This document shows, in pieces, positions 1 to 11,219 of a stretch of 64,000 nucleotides of DNA; position 1 is the first letter of the stretch; every line of letters starts with the position of its first letter. The DNA comes from Pseudopyrenochaeta lycopersici. Lineage: Eukaryota > Ascomycota > Dothideomycetes > Pleosporales > Pseudopyrenochaetaceae. The position numbers were made by a program, and so were the translations under genes. Location: NCBI GenBank assembly GCA_003313425.1, contig NHZP01000015.1, forward strand, positions 496,001 to 560,000, read 5' to 3'. The notes under the pieces are model-generated. The model was not told the DNA's origin and did no database searches. It saw only the letters and a program-made list of their open reading frames with translations.

Positions 1-63
1 ATAACCGTAGCCTTGACCTTGACCTTGGCTATGGTTCTGGCCGTAATAATCGTGGCTTGACAT
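1..63 (-). CDS. Gly/Gln-rich protein, 5' end only
   Basis: Twenty-one codons of a minus-strand gene that starts at 63 and runs off the left edge. The N-terminus reads MSSHDYYGQNHSQGQGQGYG, a Tyr/Gly/Gln/His-rich low-complexity leader with repeated QG pairs. Such leaders are common on fungal glycine-rich proteins of unknown or stress-related function. No domain is visible in the part present, so no function is assigned. The start is the only ATG in the frame, and the open frame continues to the window edge. Confidence 0.6.
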   Translation of the reverse strand, partial: MSSHDYYGQNHSQGQGQGYGY

Positions 64-3000
64 AGTTGCGCGTCTGGTGGAAAAGTATGTGAAGGTGAAA
101 GATTTGTGAAAGTGAAGATTTACTAGGCAGTAGGGAGAGACCGGGAGATTGCTATGATGTGCTTACGGCGGGGGAGGGGCAGGAGTCGGTGGTTGGACGA
201 GAGAGTTTGCGGCATCACACGCGCCTTTAAATGCGACACGCCCTCGCGCGCCGCTGACCGAGGGCGCCACCTGGTGCGAAGGGGTCGGTCATGCCCAACG
301 AGCGGGACATGGGTACAATCGCGGCTGAGCCGTGAGCGCTTCTGGTGGTGGGGACATGGGAAAGTGCGGACAGGGTCGTGGCTGAAGGGGCTGAGCACAC
401 TAGCCACTTTTTTCATTGGTCAGTCGGCTTCTGCGGAGATTTCTCACCGCAACACTGTCATGCATTTTGCTCCAGTAGGTAATAAGGTTGCGGGTGCTTG
501 CGTCTGCATACGGTGAACAGCGGTTCCAAACGACGTCATGGGGCTTGTTATACTCAGCCTAAGAGAAACGTATGCATACTCCGCCATGTCGCCCCTTGGA
601 CCACAACTCACCCTAAACCATGGCATTGGTATATCGTGACCGCAATGCTCGAAAGCACTCGCTTTCTCCTAAAAATAAAATAAAAAATGATAACAAGTCT
701 CTCTAAAGCGTAAAGGAGAAAGAGAATGGTACCGAGTTTTTCCCTGCCAAGCAGACATGCATTCCTTACCCTGGCCAGCCCAAACCAAAAATCATCAACC
801 CAGACAAGTTCAAAAAGAAACCTCGCCTCTGCGTTGGTCATGCTCTAGATGCATACTAGTCCTTATCCATCCTCTAAGCCCAAGAAACGCAACGAACGCT
901 ACGAATCTTCTGATCATATACTGGGTAGATGATTTGGTTAATGAAGCTGAATCAAAATTGACACAGGCCCTGTCTAATATGTAAGTACGAGTAAAGTCAA
1001 TTCATTGATCAAGAATTGGTTCTCCCTGTATAGGGACAGTTCAACCTACATTGCATGAAGATCAGATTTGGTGCCGACCTATCAAACACAATCTTTATTT
1101 CTTTGTCGCCATCTACATGTACGGTTTGCATCTTGAGGCCTTTCATCGGAAGAATTTGCTTCAAAATTTCCTTCTGCTGGGCTGGTCTCTCTTTTCTTTG
1201 CGTATAATGTATGCGTATATTTAAGGGATTACTTTCCGTGTGTACGGATGCTCGTTGCCGGTAACGCCCTTCTCGTCCAGATGCCCGCTACCAGCAATGT
1301 TGACTGTTGCGGACAATAGAAAGATGGCGTCTAGATTCCCGACTGAAAATCAGACCAGTGAGTCGGATATGTTATAGAATGTTCTCCCATGACATTGCAT
1401 CACTGAATAGGAAACCTTCAATTATCTTCTAACGTTCGTTCGAAGAAAACAAACCAATAGTACAGCTATGCGTAAATACGTTTCTATAGGGACGCAAGTC
1501 CTTTCTATCTTGCCGGAAAATCTACGACTAGCTAGGAAAGGCGTTCCAGCGGCGATTAGAATCGGTATGCCCGTAGAACTTTCATGTATGTGTTCCTTGC
1601 GGAGGTTTTGTTTCGCCCGATCAGTTCGCTCGATTGATTTGTATATTTCCCCAATGTGGGATACTTAGACCTTTCAAGATACCTTGTTAAGCATCTAAAC
1701 TATCGTCTGTTGCCCGTCGGCAAGTCGCAGTGTCAAATGTAGGCATTTTTGTGTGACAAGGCGAATATCCCACCAAGATTTTATCGAAGCCAGTTTGGAC
1801 GAATCGGTCACCAGTCAGGGCATTATTTATATGCCATTATGACCGAGATTGAACAATAGCCAGCAGGCTTATATATTATTACTAGGAATATTTCCCTCAA
1901 CTGGCAATTGATCACGGGTACGGAGGGTGGCCTTATCGTCAACGACCAGGGTGTTCATCGTAATCTGGTCTGGGAATTCACTCATTGTATAGATATGCTC
2001 AATCTGCGAGAGACTCGTGTTGCATACACAGTGTCTCAGATGGACCGCATAATCTCGGCCAAAAATAAGGCCTAAAAATTTGCGGCTTCAACAGTCCAAT
2101 CGTGAGAAGCGAGACTTAGCAGTGACTTTAAGATTTAGATAGTACCTTAGGAGAGAATTTAAACATCCACCTATGTCCACCTGCGTCATAACCTGATTGT
2201 CGGTGTGGGTGTTAAATAGAATTTATTCCCCAAGGAGCAGCCGATAGATCTTTTGCTCCGTCGCAACACGGCCCGGCCCCTACGGAGAGACCTCACATCA
2301 AGTCTAGTAGTGCTATGATTGGCGAACTTGTGTATAGCTAAGCCTAAAAAGCCTCCCCTGTAGATAGGCCTCCCACCAGAATATGCGATAGTGGATGCGC
2401 GTATTCATGCAGTCAGCAATCCACTTCTCAACCCAGTCTGCCGTGCGCATTCAACGCAGCCGCATGAAAACTCCGGGGGTCGATTATCTGGAAGGAATGT
2501 TACGATGTCAACCGTTGTGTAAATGTATGTCGACGTACAAATGTAATCTTTATCTAATGAGGTTTACTCATTTCATTTATCTGATTCGTATCTGACATAA
2601 TTAGCCCTCTTTAGAGAAAGAATTTGGACATGGTGCACACAGAATAATAGAGCAAGCAGGCTTTTGTCCGTCTTCAAGACACCCACATATACCTAATAGG
2701 ATTTTAGAGCCCGATTTACGCTTCTAACAGGGGGCTAGAAATCGTCTGCTGACATTGCCTATGCATGAGCAGGGTGCGCACGAGTACGCCAAGTCGTAAT
2801 CAGAAGTTGGGTCGGTCCACTCTCTGCCGCGATCACTTTTGGGCAACTCTTTGGCATATGTCTCAATCTGCTCATGCCTTAATAGTTGAGATCGGCATTT
2901 TTCCTTCTGTATAGGAATGGAGATCATTTGTAGAACGTAGAAAATGAAAGGTGAACGCAGCATGGGACACTACTATGACCTACTGCTACAGAAAAATAAA

Positions 3001-3281
3001 ACAGAAATCAGTGGGTATGATATTTCATAAACAGGTTTTGTTTCACCCGCGGTATACCTAGCCAGCGCATAGGTCAAGGACACTACCTAAGCTCTACACT
3101 AGGGTAGTTCCAAACTAGATAGCGTAGTCCAAGTACGGAACCACAGCGGGAGTGTGGCTGTTTTGTATATATTCACAGGGACCTCACCGACAACCAGGTT
3201 CACTTTGGCTGTCGATCTCACTCTTTGTTGTCTTGCATAAGCGGACGCCTAAGGCTACTCCTTGGCCTATTTCCACCCAGA
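64..3281. other. gene-poor stretch, no supported gene
   Basis: About 3.2 kb between the left-edge gene and the MpaB-like gene. Several AT-rich tracts are present (for example around 660-730 and 2520-2600). Open frames are at most about 120 codons, overlap on both strands and show no recognisable domain. A decayed transposon or pseudogene cannot be excluded without a search. The first few hundred bases presumably hold the promoter of the left-edge gene. Confidence 0.5.
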
Positions 3282-4565
3282 ATGTTATCCTGTCTCTGGC
3301 TCATCCCGGTGGCCGTCAGCTACCTCGTTCTTGTACGGAGTCTCCGATACCGCCGTGTGGACCAGATCCAGAAGCAACATGGCTACACAGCAGAGGAGTT
3401 CAAAGACCTGAACTATAGAGATGCTCAAACCATCCTCGGTCAAATGGGTCTCTACGAGTGCCCATGGATCTTCCTTGCCGGCAAAGACTTTGCTTTTCTA
3501 AGAGTAAGACGGGGGCCCATACCCATGATTGGACACTGAAAGCTAACACCCCAGGCCTTTGCCATTCCCGGCATCTCAAAAGTATCAGTTGGGGCCAAAG
3601 AAATGGTTGACCGGGTCGGAAAGCGCTACGCTGATACTACCGTTCTCGTCGGCGAGTTTCTCGTCAACGACATCGACAGCGAACGCGCATGCATTGCTAT
3701 AAACCGCATGAATTGGATCCACTCCCGCTACGGCAGCAAAATCCAAATGGACCAGATGGTCTACACTCTCTGCCTGCTTACCTGCGAAGCGCTGCAGTGG
3801 ATCGACAAGTACGACTGGCGGAAGACGGTCGCGCTCGAGAAGCATGCCTCGTGGGTGTTCTGGTACGAGGTCGGTCGTCGGATGGGTCTCGAGGGCGTGC
3901 CGCAGAGCTTCGAGGCGTGTGCTGCTTTCATTGAGGACTTTGAGATGCGCAATATGGCTCCTTCGCAGGATAACGCACTCATCGCCAAGGGTGTCTACGC
4001 TCTCTACGCATCCACCATTCCAGCTTTCCTAACTCCTGTCGTGCATGCTGTTCTGAGTGCCTTCATGGATACACGACTAAGCGATGCATTCAAACTGCCA
4101 GCCCATCGACCTTCTTTTATCCACAACTTCCTGTGTTTCCTGTTGGCCGTGCGCAAGTATTTCGTCCGATACTTGATGCTGCCACGATACTCTACCATGC
4201 AGGTGTTTGGCGAGGAGAACGCAGCCGGCTATCGCCCCATGATGTTCTGGGAAATCGAGCCGTGGTATGTTGCCTCGTCAAAAAGCTGTAACTGGATCTA
4301 CTCGGCTTATACTCGCTTTTTCGGACTCCCAGTGGCTGGCGACGCAAAGTTCAGACCGGAAGGGTACAGGCTTCAGGAGATCGGTCCAAAGCATCTGGAG
4401 GGCAAGGGTGGCGAGGAGGTCATGTCGTTTGTTAGAGAAAGCAAGGCCCGCTCTTTTACTACATTCGGCCAGTTCGCAAACACATTATATACAAGAGGAG
4501 GATGCCCAATGAAATTAGGAGAGGTATCTTCCAAGGCGGGAGGATGCCCTGCAGGATTTGCTTGA
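3282..4565 (+). CDS. ER-bound oxygenase of the MpaB / rubber-oxygenase-like (DUF2236) family
   Basis: Two exons, 3282-3503 and 3555-4565, joined across a 51-nt intron (donor GTAAGA, branch CTAAC, acceptor CCAG), give 410 aa. Residues 1-20 form a membrane anchor followed by a basic stretch. The splice joins FAFLR to AFAIPGISK, the conserved family signature with the PxISK motif. Further conserved elements are RMNWIHSRYG and the large helical core. Members include MpaB, an ER enzyme that cleaves a farnesyl side chain in mycophenolic acid biosynthesis, and bacterial latex-clearing protein. No biosynthetic core gene lies nearby, so the substrate is unknown. An in-frame ATG at 3225 would add 19 residues; 3282 is preferred because it places the anchor at the N-terminus. 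Confidence 0.85.
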
Positions 4566-5010
4566 TTGCGATAAACCTTCTGTGATCAGGCCTATGTAGT
4601 CTCAGTTATGCCGTGGCCTATGCGAATAGCATGTACGTTATTTGACCAAGTTGAAGACCGCAGTATCGAGATCAAGGTAATCGCACTCAATGACAAACAA
4701 ACGTTAAGTATCAATGCCTCAGTGGATACGATGTAGGAAGACAAAACAAAGTCTAACGCTTCGGGCGGTTAAAGATAATATCGTATTTGACTGTTTAGCA
4801 ACAAGGGGAATCTAGAGTAGAGTATGTACTTGTACAACCGGATTGAATACGCCAAATGGAGCCATATCCGAGGCTGCTATGCAACACTTGCCGAACCCGA
4901 ACTCCTGTGCCATATACACAACAAAAACCATGGGGTATTAGATACTATACGAACTATTACTTTGAGGGAAAGAAAAATAGCGAAGCGTGTCTTGTTTAAT
5001 TATCGGGCTT
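4566..5010. other. intergenic, convergent 3' ends
   Basis: Region between the stop codons of the convergent MpaB-like and Atos-family genes. It is moderately AT-rich and probably holds both polyadenylation regions. I see no gene or RNA in it. Confidence 0.6.
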
Positions 5011-7524
5011 TCAGTACTCCTTCTCGGTATCGTGCTGGACGTCCAATCCTCGCAACCTTTGCGACAAAAGACTCGCATTCGGTGTTGCGGATGGACTGCT
5101 AAGCGGAGAAAAGGCGTTCCCGCCATATCCAACATCACCTCTGTTGAGTTTCTCGAACGTACCCTCGTCCTGGCTGTTTGGACTACCCAACGACGGCTTC
5201 GGTGATGCAACAGGTGTTTTGAAGGGGCTCTTCGAATCAATATCCATATGTTCACGCGAGCCAGGTCGAGACTCGATTGCAGCCAGTCGCGTAAGGTTGA
5301 AAGGGATAGGTTGAATATCAGGTATCGGCGAACTGAAGCCACTGGACGCTGAGGAGCTGAGGGTACCGCCAGTAAACTTTACGGCGGGCGGGGGAAGTTG
5401 AGAGTATTGCCGTAAGCCATCGATCTGATCGTAGGCTTGCTGGGATCTAGACAGCGGCCATCCTGCGCTACGACGACGGAAAGCCTTCTCGGCTGTGAGC
5501 TGAGCCCCCGCTGCAGATGCAGCTTGCAACATGATTGAGTCGCGTGTAGGCTTGTAGACGCTGTACCTGGGCTCTGGAAGCTGGATTTCATTTCTCAACT
5601 TCTCTTTGCCGTCTGGCACACGGTTGGCAAAGACAACGCGAATACTCTTGTAGAGGTAGTATCGACCCTTTGAAGGACAACATATGTGCAGATGAATCAA
5701 ATATCGCAGTATTGGGCGGTCGTTCGGATCATCTGAAGTGCTCAGGGCAGCTTCAGGGCGATCAGTGCCAAGGTTTTTTCGTGAGGATGCTGGCATGTCG
5801 ATAATTGGGCCAGCGGAGTAGCTGCGTTGCCTAATAAATGTCTTCTGGCCCGGCTCCATATCAGACAGGTCGTAGGGAACGAGAAAAAGCTTTACTGCCG
5901 TCTTGTTCGGGTTTTTCAGTACAATCTGCAGCTGGCCTTGAGGCGGAATGCGATAAGATCCTCCAGGAGGCGCCTTGGGAGACGCGGATCGTCGTTTTCT
6001 CTTCTCCCTGCGACGAAGATCTTCCTTCGCATTTTGACTGGCCCCCTCTTGACCATAATACAATCGAAAATCGACGTCATCTTGATCTGGTGTTGGAACG
6101 GCGTGTCGCCTTTTTCGTTTACTTGAATCGTTACTTTCTTCAGGCGAGTCTAACGAGTTCTCCAGATCAATGAGACCAACATACGGGCTTGGTTCATTAT
6201 CTGAGATTCGACCATTTCCCGTATTGTAACTGTAGAAAACAGCAGGAAAAGGTACGGTGACATGGGCAGGACACTTGAGGCTTGCTTTGCACTGGCCCTT
6301 CCCGAGCACACCAATCTTGGCTACGAAGTCTAGAGGTCGCGAAGGTGTGGTTGACATGCGTCCCCGCAGTATGGATTCTTCGTACGAGCCCACCATTGGC
6401 GCATGCTGGAGAGGGGACGCTTCTGAGGAAAATGATGGCCGTCGTGAGTTCAGATATGGAGTTGGCGGATTAGATTGTGCTTGGAACTGATTGAACGTTG
6501 ACGCTCGCCGGGGTTGATGGGCTTGGTACGGTATGGAGCTACTGTGCCGTAAATGGCGTGCAGCCGGGGTCCCTGACGCAGATCGAGCCATTTGTATTGA
6601 CTGGTAGCTTTGGAAAGATGTAGGGGAGTAAGTGTGGCGCCGATTGTTTCTTTCCGGACTTTTGGAACCTTGTCGGGAACTCGGTCTTGAGGAGAAGTCA
6701 AGGTCCGTGTTGTTTGCCTGGTGAACGAGCGGGCTAGTAGGAGGCAGAAACGCAAACGAGTTGAGCGATGACTGGGATATTGCCCGAGCTCGTGATGTTG
6801 GACGAACGTCCTTAGGGAGCCCTTCACCTGACAGGTATGAAGCTTCATTTCGATATGATGGATAAGCAGCCGCCGGAAAAGAGTGATTCCATGGAACTAC
6901 CGGTGAAGTCGCTAGAAAGCCAGAGGAAGAGGAGCCATGTTCCGAGTCTGCGCCCTCCTTCTTTTCTCTGAAGTCTCCAGAGTGCAGGGCGGATCGAGGG
7001 CGTTCTATTTCTAAGCCTGCCATTGCCATGTCTCGCAGAGGGTCGGGCGTGGAAGTTCGCGAGGGTTTGACTTCAGCGAAAGGAAGGACAGGAGTTCTTG
7101 GGCGCTCCCGCGAGATGGGTCGGCTCTCAGGGCCCTGATCTTGTTGGCTGCTTGTCTGTAACACAGCATCAGCATGTTGGTTGCTTTTCCACAAAAGCTG
7201 AGAAGAAGCCCCAGTTTTTGCACAGAGGCGACAGCTACTCACACCCTGCCGCTGCGGCCATGGAGGACTCTTCGACCTCTTTAGCCTCTCTATCAGCTCC
7301 ATGCGGTCGAACATGGATGGCTTTCGTCCTTGATAGGGCGACTCGGGTTCGTTTTCGGGGAACATTTCTGGTTCTCCTGGTTCTCCTGCTTGGAAGCTGT
7401 CTGTCAAGCGTCTCTCAAAGCCAAAGCCTGCAGTCCCTGCTCTTTGAAATCCGGCCGTGGGGGACACCTGACGTAACGATGGCCGCCTCGGCGGACTTTC
7501 ATGGGGATCATGAAAAATGGGCAT
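5011..7524 (-). CDS. Atos-family protein (DUF4210 plus Chs-fold / Chromosome_seg domain)
   Basis: A continuous 837-codon frame from ATG at 7524. It contains a very probable 87-nt intron (7156-7242, donor GTGAGT, acceptor TTACAG) with no stop and a length divisible by three, so the spliced protein is 808 aa. The first 340 residues are Ser/Pro/Arg-rich and disordered. Residues about 350-405 (spliced numbering) match the DUF4210 pattern (GSYEESILRGRM then CPAHVTVPFPAVFYSY). After a basic linker, about 495-610 carry the second conserved block (GQLQIVLKNPN, KTFIRQRSYS, LYKSIRVVFANRVPDG). Family members include animal FAM214/Atos and a fission-yeast protein affecting meiotic chromosome segregation; Drosophila Atossa is a nuclear transcriptional regulator. 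A nuclear regulatory role is inferred. The C-terminal tail is again Ser/Pro-rich. Confidence 0.88.
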   Translation of the reverse strand: MPIFHDPHESPPRRPSLRQVSPTAGFQRAGTAGFGFERRLTDSFQAGEPGEPEMFPENEPESPYQGRKPSMFDRMELIERLKRSKSPPWPQRQGVSSCRLCAKTGASSQLLWKSNQHADAVLQTSSQQDQGPESRPISRERPRTPVLPFAEVKPSRTSTPDPLRDMAMAGLEIERPRSALHSGDFREKKEGADSEHGSSSSGFLATSPVVPWNHSFPAAAYPSYRNEASYLSGEGLPKDVRPTSRARAISQSSLNSFAFLPPTSPLVHQANNTDLDFSSRPSSRQGSKSPERNNRRHTYSPTSFQSYQSIQMARSASGTPAARHLRHSSSIPYQAHQPRRASTFNQFQAQSNPPTPYLNSRRPSFSSEASPLQHAPMVGSYEESILRGRMSTTPSRPLDFVAKIGVLGKGQCKASLKCPAHVTVPFPAVFYSYNTGNGRISDNEPSPYVGLIDLENSLDSPEESNDSSKRKRRHAVPTPDQDDVDFRLYYGQEGASQNAKEDLRRREKRKRRSASPKAPPGGSYRIPPQGQLQIVLKNPNKTAVKLFLVPYDLSDMEPGQKTFIRQRSYSAGPIIDMPASSRKNLGTDRPEAALSTSDDPNDRPILRYLIHLHICCPSKGRYYLYKSIRVVFANRVPDGKEKLRNEIQLPEPRYSVYKPTRDSIMLQAASAAGAQLTAEKAFRRRSAGWPLSRSQQAYDQIDGLRQYSQLPPPAVKFTGGTLSSSASSGFSSPIPDIQPIPFNLTRLAAIESRPGSREHMDIDSKSPFKTPVASPKPSLGSPNSQDEGTFEKLNRGDVGYGGNAFSPLSSPSATPNASLLSQRLRGLDVQHDTEKEY

Positions 7525-8190
7525 AGTTGGGAGGAATTATTGCAGAAGAGAACATGGGTGCAAAAGTTTTGCGCGAGAGTGAAGAGGTGTGGCGAGCTTA
7601 TGAACGGTGACGAGCGTGGAGCACTGGGATGGCTGCTCGGTACAAGGCGGGGATGGCTTGAGTGGTGGGAGCACTTGCTGGCCCGGCGAATGGCATGAGT
7701 AAGAGTTTCCAGTTTCAATCAGAGATGCGCTGGCTCCAGCGAGTGCTCCATTGCGTCGTCGTCCTTCTTCTTGGTTTTAAGACGAAACGCCGTGGAGCTC
7801 TCGGCTGAAGGGTGCGGAGAGGATTGCGGCAGGGTTCAGACGGATGACGCGCTGCCATCTTTGTCAAAGACGGGCGCGGAGGTTCCTAATCGCTCACTGA
7901 TAAAGTACCGCAGCGCTCCAGACCGGTTTTGGCCGGCGCTTTGGCGCTGCTGCGAGGTCACACGACGAAAAGCAAGTCGTGCCGCCACTGCAGGCTGCTG
8001 CAAAGAGCAAGTGGCTCCCGCAGAGTCGCAATGCTGCACAATGCTGAAGCTGTGAAGTCTTTGCTGCGGTGCTCCAGCGGCTGTGACTGGCTCCGACCCG
8101 CCCCGCTCTTGCCAAGCCTGAGGAAATTCCGCGCGCGCCGTTCTCTGCCGCGCAGCAGCAATTCTCCAGACCTTGACAAGCTGCGACAAC
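7525..8190. promoter_or_regulatory. divergent promoter region, Atos-like / FYV7
   Basis: A 666-bp interval between two divergently transcribed starts, so both promoters must lie here. GC-rich segments are present near 7780-8170. No defined operator or TATA element could be assigned. Confidence 0.5.
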
Positions 8191-8942
8191 ATGGCAGTGA
8201 AACGCCCGCACGGCGATGGCTCAGAGAGGCCGGCCAAGAAGCAAAGAAAGGGCTTCTCCGTAGGGCCTGCAAATCTGCCAGACGGCACCTATAAGCGCAA
8301 AGGTAAGATATTCTTGCCGCGTCCTCCAAGGCCCTGCCGTAGGAGTTGGTTTGAATACCACATGGGCAGCGTTTGTTGCGCCTGCAAAGTTTACGTGGCT
8401 GCCTTGCACTGATGCTGACTGGCCCAACAGTGCAGAAAATCAAAAAGGACCTCATACACAAGGCAAAGCTCAAGAAGCAGTATGCGAAATTAAAGGCACA
8501 AGAAGATGGGGATGCTGTGACGCCGCGCAAATCCGTCTACGACCGCGAGGACGAGGCCAGTGACGCTGGCGAGCCTGCCGAACCTGCCGAACCTGTCCCA
8601 GAACCAAGCCTGGCGCCACACCCAGACCGAATGAGGATGCTGGAGGACGAGGAGCAGCAAGAGCAGGAGCTCGACCCTTCCGCGGAACGCAGGAAGCGAT
8701 GGCCGCGTTCGCAGCCCTTCCGGAAGGAGACCGAAGTGGCCCGTCAGAAGAGAGAGGATGCCGAAGCACGGCAAAAGGCGAAAGAGGCGGCCGAGAAAGA
8801 ACGCACCAGGAAAGTCGCTGAGAGAGCGCGCTTTCGAAAGACAATGGCCAAAGCCAGAGGGGGACCCAACGGCCAGAGGAAGCTGGGCCGTGAAAGCTCA
8901 GTCTTGCTTGCCAAAGCCCAGAGACTCATGGGCAAGACCTGA
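8191..8942 (+). CDS. FYV7: rRNA-processing protein Fyv7 (CCDC59/TAP26 family)
   Basis: Two exons, 8191-8302 and 8431-8942, separated by a 128-nt intron (donor GTAAGA, branch GCTGACT, acceptor CAACAG), encode 207 aa. The N-terminus is basic (KRPHGDG, PAKKQRK). The splice restores [19 protein letters not shown], the family's conserved lysine-rich helix. A Glu/Pro-rich linker follows, then a long charged coiled coil, and the protein ends with [20 protein letters not shown], the second family signature. Yeast Fyv7 acts in the nucleolus in 35S pre-rRNA processing and 40S assembly. An apparent upstream in-frame extension begins at a TTG, so the ATG at 8191 is taken. Confidence 0.9.
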
Positions 8943-11219
8943 GCACGACCAGATAGACGGGCACCAAACGTTGTACGTATGGGCGGCCGGATCCTACCCG
9001 CGGATTGCTTCGGGAGTCAGCCGCTATCGCCTCCACCTATCTTGCCTCGGGAGAGCCGAACATGTCTCCAGCCCTATTTGCCCGGCTAAACTGACGTGCT
9101 ACCGATATCTGCGACAGACGGTGCACCTTGCCTCCTGGTCAGATAGATAATCGCGCCTGCTAGCAAGCCAACAACAGCATATCCGCAGTTGGCGCTACCA
9201 AGGTATTGTCGCATACTGTTGACGCAACACCCGGTCGCCGGTTTAATGCTTTGCCTCGGCTTACTAGGAGACCAACCCAAGTTGGGGCGGGGATGACCTG
9301 TTCATTCTCATCTGCCGTGCGGTTGGAGAAGCAAGTGACTGTTTGTAGTAGTTCAAATGAGAACATATCCCACCCTTCATGCATCCCAGAGCCATGTATT
9401 ACGCGCAACTGGCTGCGTAATTCGACGCCTTGGATCGTTGATAGTCGGATCCCATCTGACATATTCAATGCTGTTCAACGTTACACTTGAAGCTTTGTTC
9501 TCAGCCCTGCCAGAAAGAGCGGTGGGTCATTGCCTGCACAAGTTCCATTGCAGCGGGACGCGCCCGTATGCATGCCTGCGGCCGTTCATGTATACACGCT
9601 CTGGCTTCAGTACTAGGCCGTGAGCGAAGCACCGCTCAGCGACTCTATTGAGGTCGATGTTGTTTCAGCCTCACCGTTGACGCCAGGCAAAGTCAAAGTT
9701 GCTAGCGGTCGATCAGCGCTGCCAAAAATGATCGCGTTCGGCGCACTAGTGAACGCCCGATGCACTTTCCAGCCTCGCTTTCGTTATCGTGTACTTTCTC
9801 CTACTCCTTCTCCAGTTTCACACCGTCCCTTGTGAACGAGGAATTGTCGTCATCCCGCTTGCCTCTCGTGTTCTCACTCACCGGAGATCGCCTGCCATGT
9901 CCGCTCCTCCGGACGCTACCCGTGGCCAAAAGCGTGGTCCTTGACCGCCCGGTGTAATCCTCCTACAACAGCGCGTCCCAGTAACCGAATCCCCCTCCTA
10001 ACCATACACCACGGCTCATTGGACGACTCGGGCGCAAAATTCGGCAGCCAGATTATGCAGTACCCGTTTGCCGTGCCCGTTGGGTTGCATTGAGCTGTCC
10101 CAGCTCCAGCTCAACTACCAGCAACACGATTGCTTCGCCCAATGCAATGATCCAAACCCAGTGCATGCATTTCCTCCGGTGAGGCAATCCTGTTCTGGGT
10201 CTCTGATGGGCCGCCCAGTCTGGAATATTAAAAACAGCTCGTTGCTCAGCCACACCCGGTATTGGCCCACAGTACGGGTCATGCTGCCATTCAATCGACC
10301 CTTCTCGTGGCTGCTGCCACGTCCACCTCTTTGATCCAGCAATCCATTGGATCAGTACGTGGGATCGATGCATGGGATCAATACATGGGACTGCTTTGGG
10401 CTTCTTTCACACCCACCGTCTCTGCGTCCCATCGTGGAGAAAGATGCCCCACTTTGTGGAGCAGTTTAGAGGTACCAAGCCACTAGCATCCTGCACAGAA
10501 CAACAATTGTACCAAACATGCATTCCAACTTGTTTTGTTACCAAAGACGAGACGTAACCTCTCGTGGAGCAATAAGCTTGTTTCCCGCAGGAGCCGACTC
10601 TAGTGTTCAGCCGGCTTTTAGCGGTGTGTTGGTCAATGCAGCCCTACCTGGAATGCAGGGGATCTGACCCCTACATACACGGACGGGGGGCTGTAAGGAC
10701 TCCCATCAACGGGCCGTCAGACGACGCATTAGCGCAAGAATCAACTCCGCAAGGCCTTGTTACAATGCATGGGTCATGTTGGTCACTGGAAGGCCCGGGG
10801 GGCTCACAGAAGGTAAGCACACTCGCTAGCCAACCAAGGGCATCGCCTTCAGGACACCTCCTTGGCGGATAGCCTTCTCGAACAAGTGCTGCCTGTGTGC
10901 TAAGCTAGTCATAGATGAACTGGAGCCAAGGAGACGTAGTTCCTTCGTGCTGACTTCCACTTTAACATCAGCATCAAGTCTTCGGAAACCGCTTTTGCAC
11001 ATTCATGACAATCTTTGCTTTACACTGATTTTGACCCTGTTCGCCACCACTCGTGCCCCGCCCCCCATACCACCTTGTGGCTATTCAGAACTGCGCCCAT
11101 ACACCAATTTTCTTTCTGCCTGTCGTCATCTTCCTCGCGCCGACTCAATCGAGATCACACCTAATTGAGAGCCCGTTTAAACACACCTTTCCATCCCTCC
11201 ACATTCGTTGGTGCCAATT
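8943..11219. other. gene-poor stretch
   Basis: About 2.3 kb with no coding region I can support. Open frames are short and composition-driven. It contains the 13-bp tandem repeat at 10349-10387, and pyrimidine-rich sequence in the last 180 bp that fits a promoter and leader for the Myb gene. Confidence 0.5.
10349..10387. repeat. three tandem 13-bp units
   Basis: Three adjacent units follow the consensus GGATCRRTRCRTG (10349-10361, 10362-10374, 10375-10387), with one to three differences between units. They lie about 0.85 kb upstream of the Myb gene. Function unknown; it may be a minisatellite seed or a cluster of protein-binding sites. Confidence 0.7.

Noticed and set aside
2724..2963. 79-codon minus-strand ORF in the left gene-poor region.
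   Set aside because: Looks partly protein-like, but has no recognisable domain or continuation.
8173..8190. N-terminal extension of FYV7 upstream of 8191.
   Set aside because: The extended frame begins with TTG; the family start matches the ATG at 8191.
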